DNA of 64,000 bases, from positions 2,957,001 to 3,021,000 of the forward strand of contig NZ_CP118225.1 in NCBI RefSeq assembly GCF_028768465.1, written 5' to 3'. This stretch comes from Rhodopirellula sp. P2 (GTDB lineage Bacteria; Planctomycetota; Planctomycetia; Pirellulales; Pirellulaceae). This document shows, in pieces, positions 63,710-64,000 of the stretch. Under the pieces are notes generated by a model. That model searched no databases and was not told the DNA's origin. It worked only from the letters and a program-made list of their open reading frames with translations. The translations under genes were made by a program, and so were the position numbers. Position 1 is the stretch's first letter, and each line of letters opens with the position of its first letter.

Positions 63710-64000
63710 TCAGTTCCGCAGGAGTTCTTGGATACCGTAGGTGAAGAAAGTACCGAGGCCGAAGTTCAGCAGCTCTTCTTCACACTTGTATTGCAAGATC
63801 AAAGTGTCGCCAGGTTGAACCAGTGGACGGCTTCGCGGGTCGTTGATTGCTCTGGCAAGGTCCACCTCAATTGCGACTTGTCCGTTGCAAGGAGTGTGAC
63901 GCAGGATATACAGCATTCCTGGTGGGACTCCGCCAACCGATCGTGCTCCTCCGAATCCACCACCGCCACCGGTCGTTTGTCCGATGCCTCCTCCAGCGAG
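63710..64000 (-). CDS. Polysaccharide export-like protein, C-terminal part
   Basis: The frame is open to the window edge, so only the last ~96 residues are seen. The visible part starts with a Gly-rich stretch (GGGIGQTTGGGGGFGG), then YILRHTPCNGQVAIEVDLAR, VQPGDTLILQYKCEEELLNF and GTFFTYGIQELLRN. The PGDxLILQYK motif and the general pattern resemble the C-terminus of planctomycete polysaccharide biosynthesis/export (SLBB-type) proteins. The assignment rests on the short end only, and the rest of the gene lies outside the window. Confidence 0.55.
   Translation of the reverse strand, partial: LAGGGIGQTTGGGGGFGGARSVGGVPPGMLYILRHTPCNGQVAIEVDLARAINDPRSRPLVQPGDTLILQYKCEEELLNFGLGTFFTYGIQELLRN

Overview
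The window looks like a chromosomal segment of a Planctomycetota bacterium, most likely Rhodopirellula or another Pirellulaceae. Supporting evidence: the DUF1553/DUF1501 gene pair, planctomycete-type small proteins, a fused AroD-AroE, a large PKS-NRPS, Met/Gly-rich secreted protein, and abundant dispersed palindromic intergenic repeats. No tRNA, rRNA or CRISPR array was recognised. One structural RNA was found: the SRP RNA gene next to dnaX.

Region 1 (1-2453) holds the 3' end of a DUF1553 gene followed by a DUF1501 gene. Region 2 (about 2454-16486) is a roughly 14-kb accessory island. It contains repeat-rich intergenic DNA, a relic of an IS91-type transposase, two RHS/YD-repeat genes that share a near-identical core but carry unrelated C-terminal tips, and a REP-associated tyrosine transposase (RAYT) with a half-length second copy and REP-like hairpins. 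It also has an AT-richer leucine-rich-repeat-like gene and a complete IS91-type element with its own tyrosine recombinase. Both RHS genes appear 5'-truncated, with their apparent start codons inside dispersed repeats.

Region 3 (16487-34331) is mostly housekeeping. It includes mnmA, prfB with the classical +1 frameshift, a Met/Gly-rich secreted protein, a XylR-type regulator, a DUF6677-like membrane protein, a sodium/solute symporter with a secreted aldose 1-epimerase, and an acyltransferase/acyl-ACP synthetase fusion. It also includes a YceH-like protein, and hpt overlapping two glycosyltransferase genes. Region 4 (34563-47685) is a compact natural-product locus: an FtsX/MacB-type permease, an 11-kb hybrid gene with predicted order KS-AT-DH-ER-KR-ACP-C-A-PCP-TE, and a RarD-type transporter that overlaps its 3' end.

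Region 5 (47742-64000) is an information-processing and metabolism block. It contains ffs-dnaX-ybaB-recR, then rpoN, an HtrA-type protease and a D-threonine-aldolase-like gene. A palindromic mini-element follows, then aroDE, a PQQ-type beta-propeller protein, a HemW-like radical SAM gene overlapping folP, a short recQ, an rluA-type pseudouridine synthase and the 3' end of a polysaccharide-export-like gene. The most interesting points are an A10 slippage site in dnaX with immediate stops in both alternative frames, the RHS pair with exchanged tips and small membrane ORFs just downstream, the RAYT/REP arrangement, and the self-contained PKS-NRPS locus.
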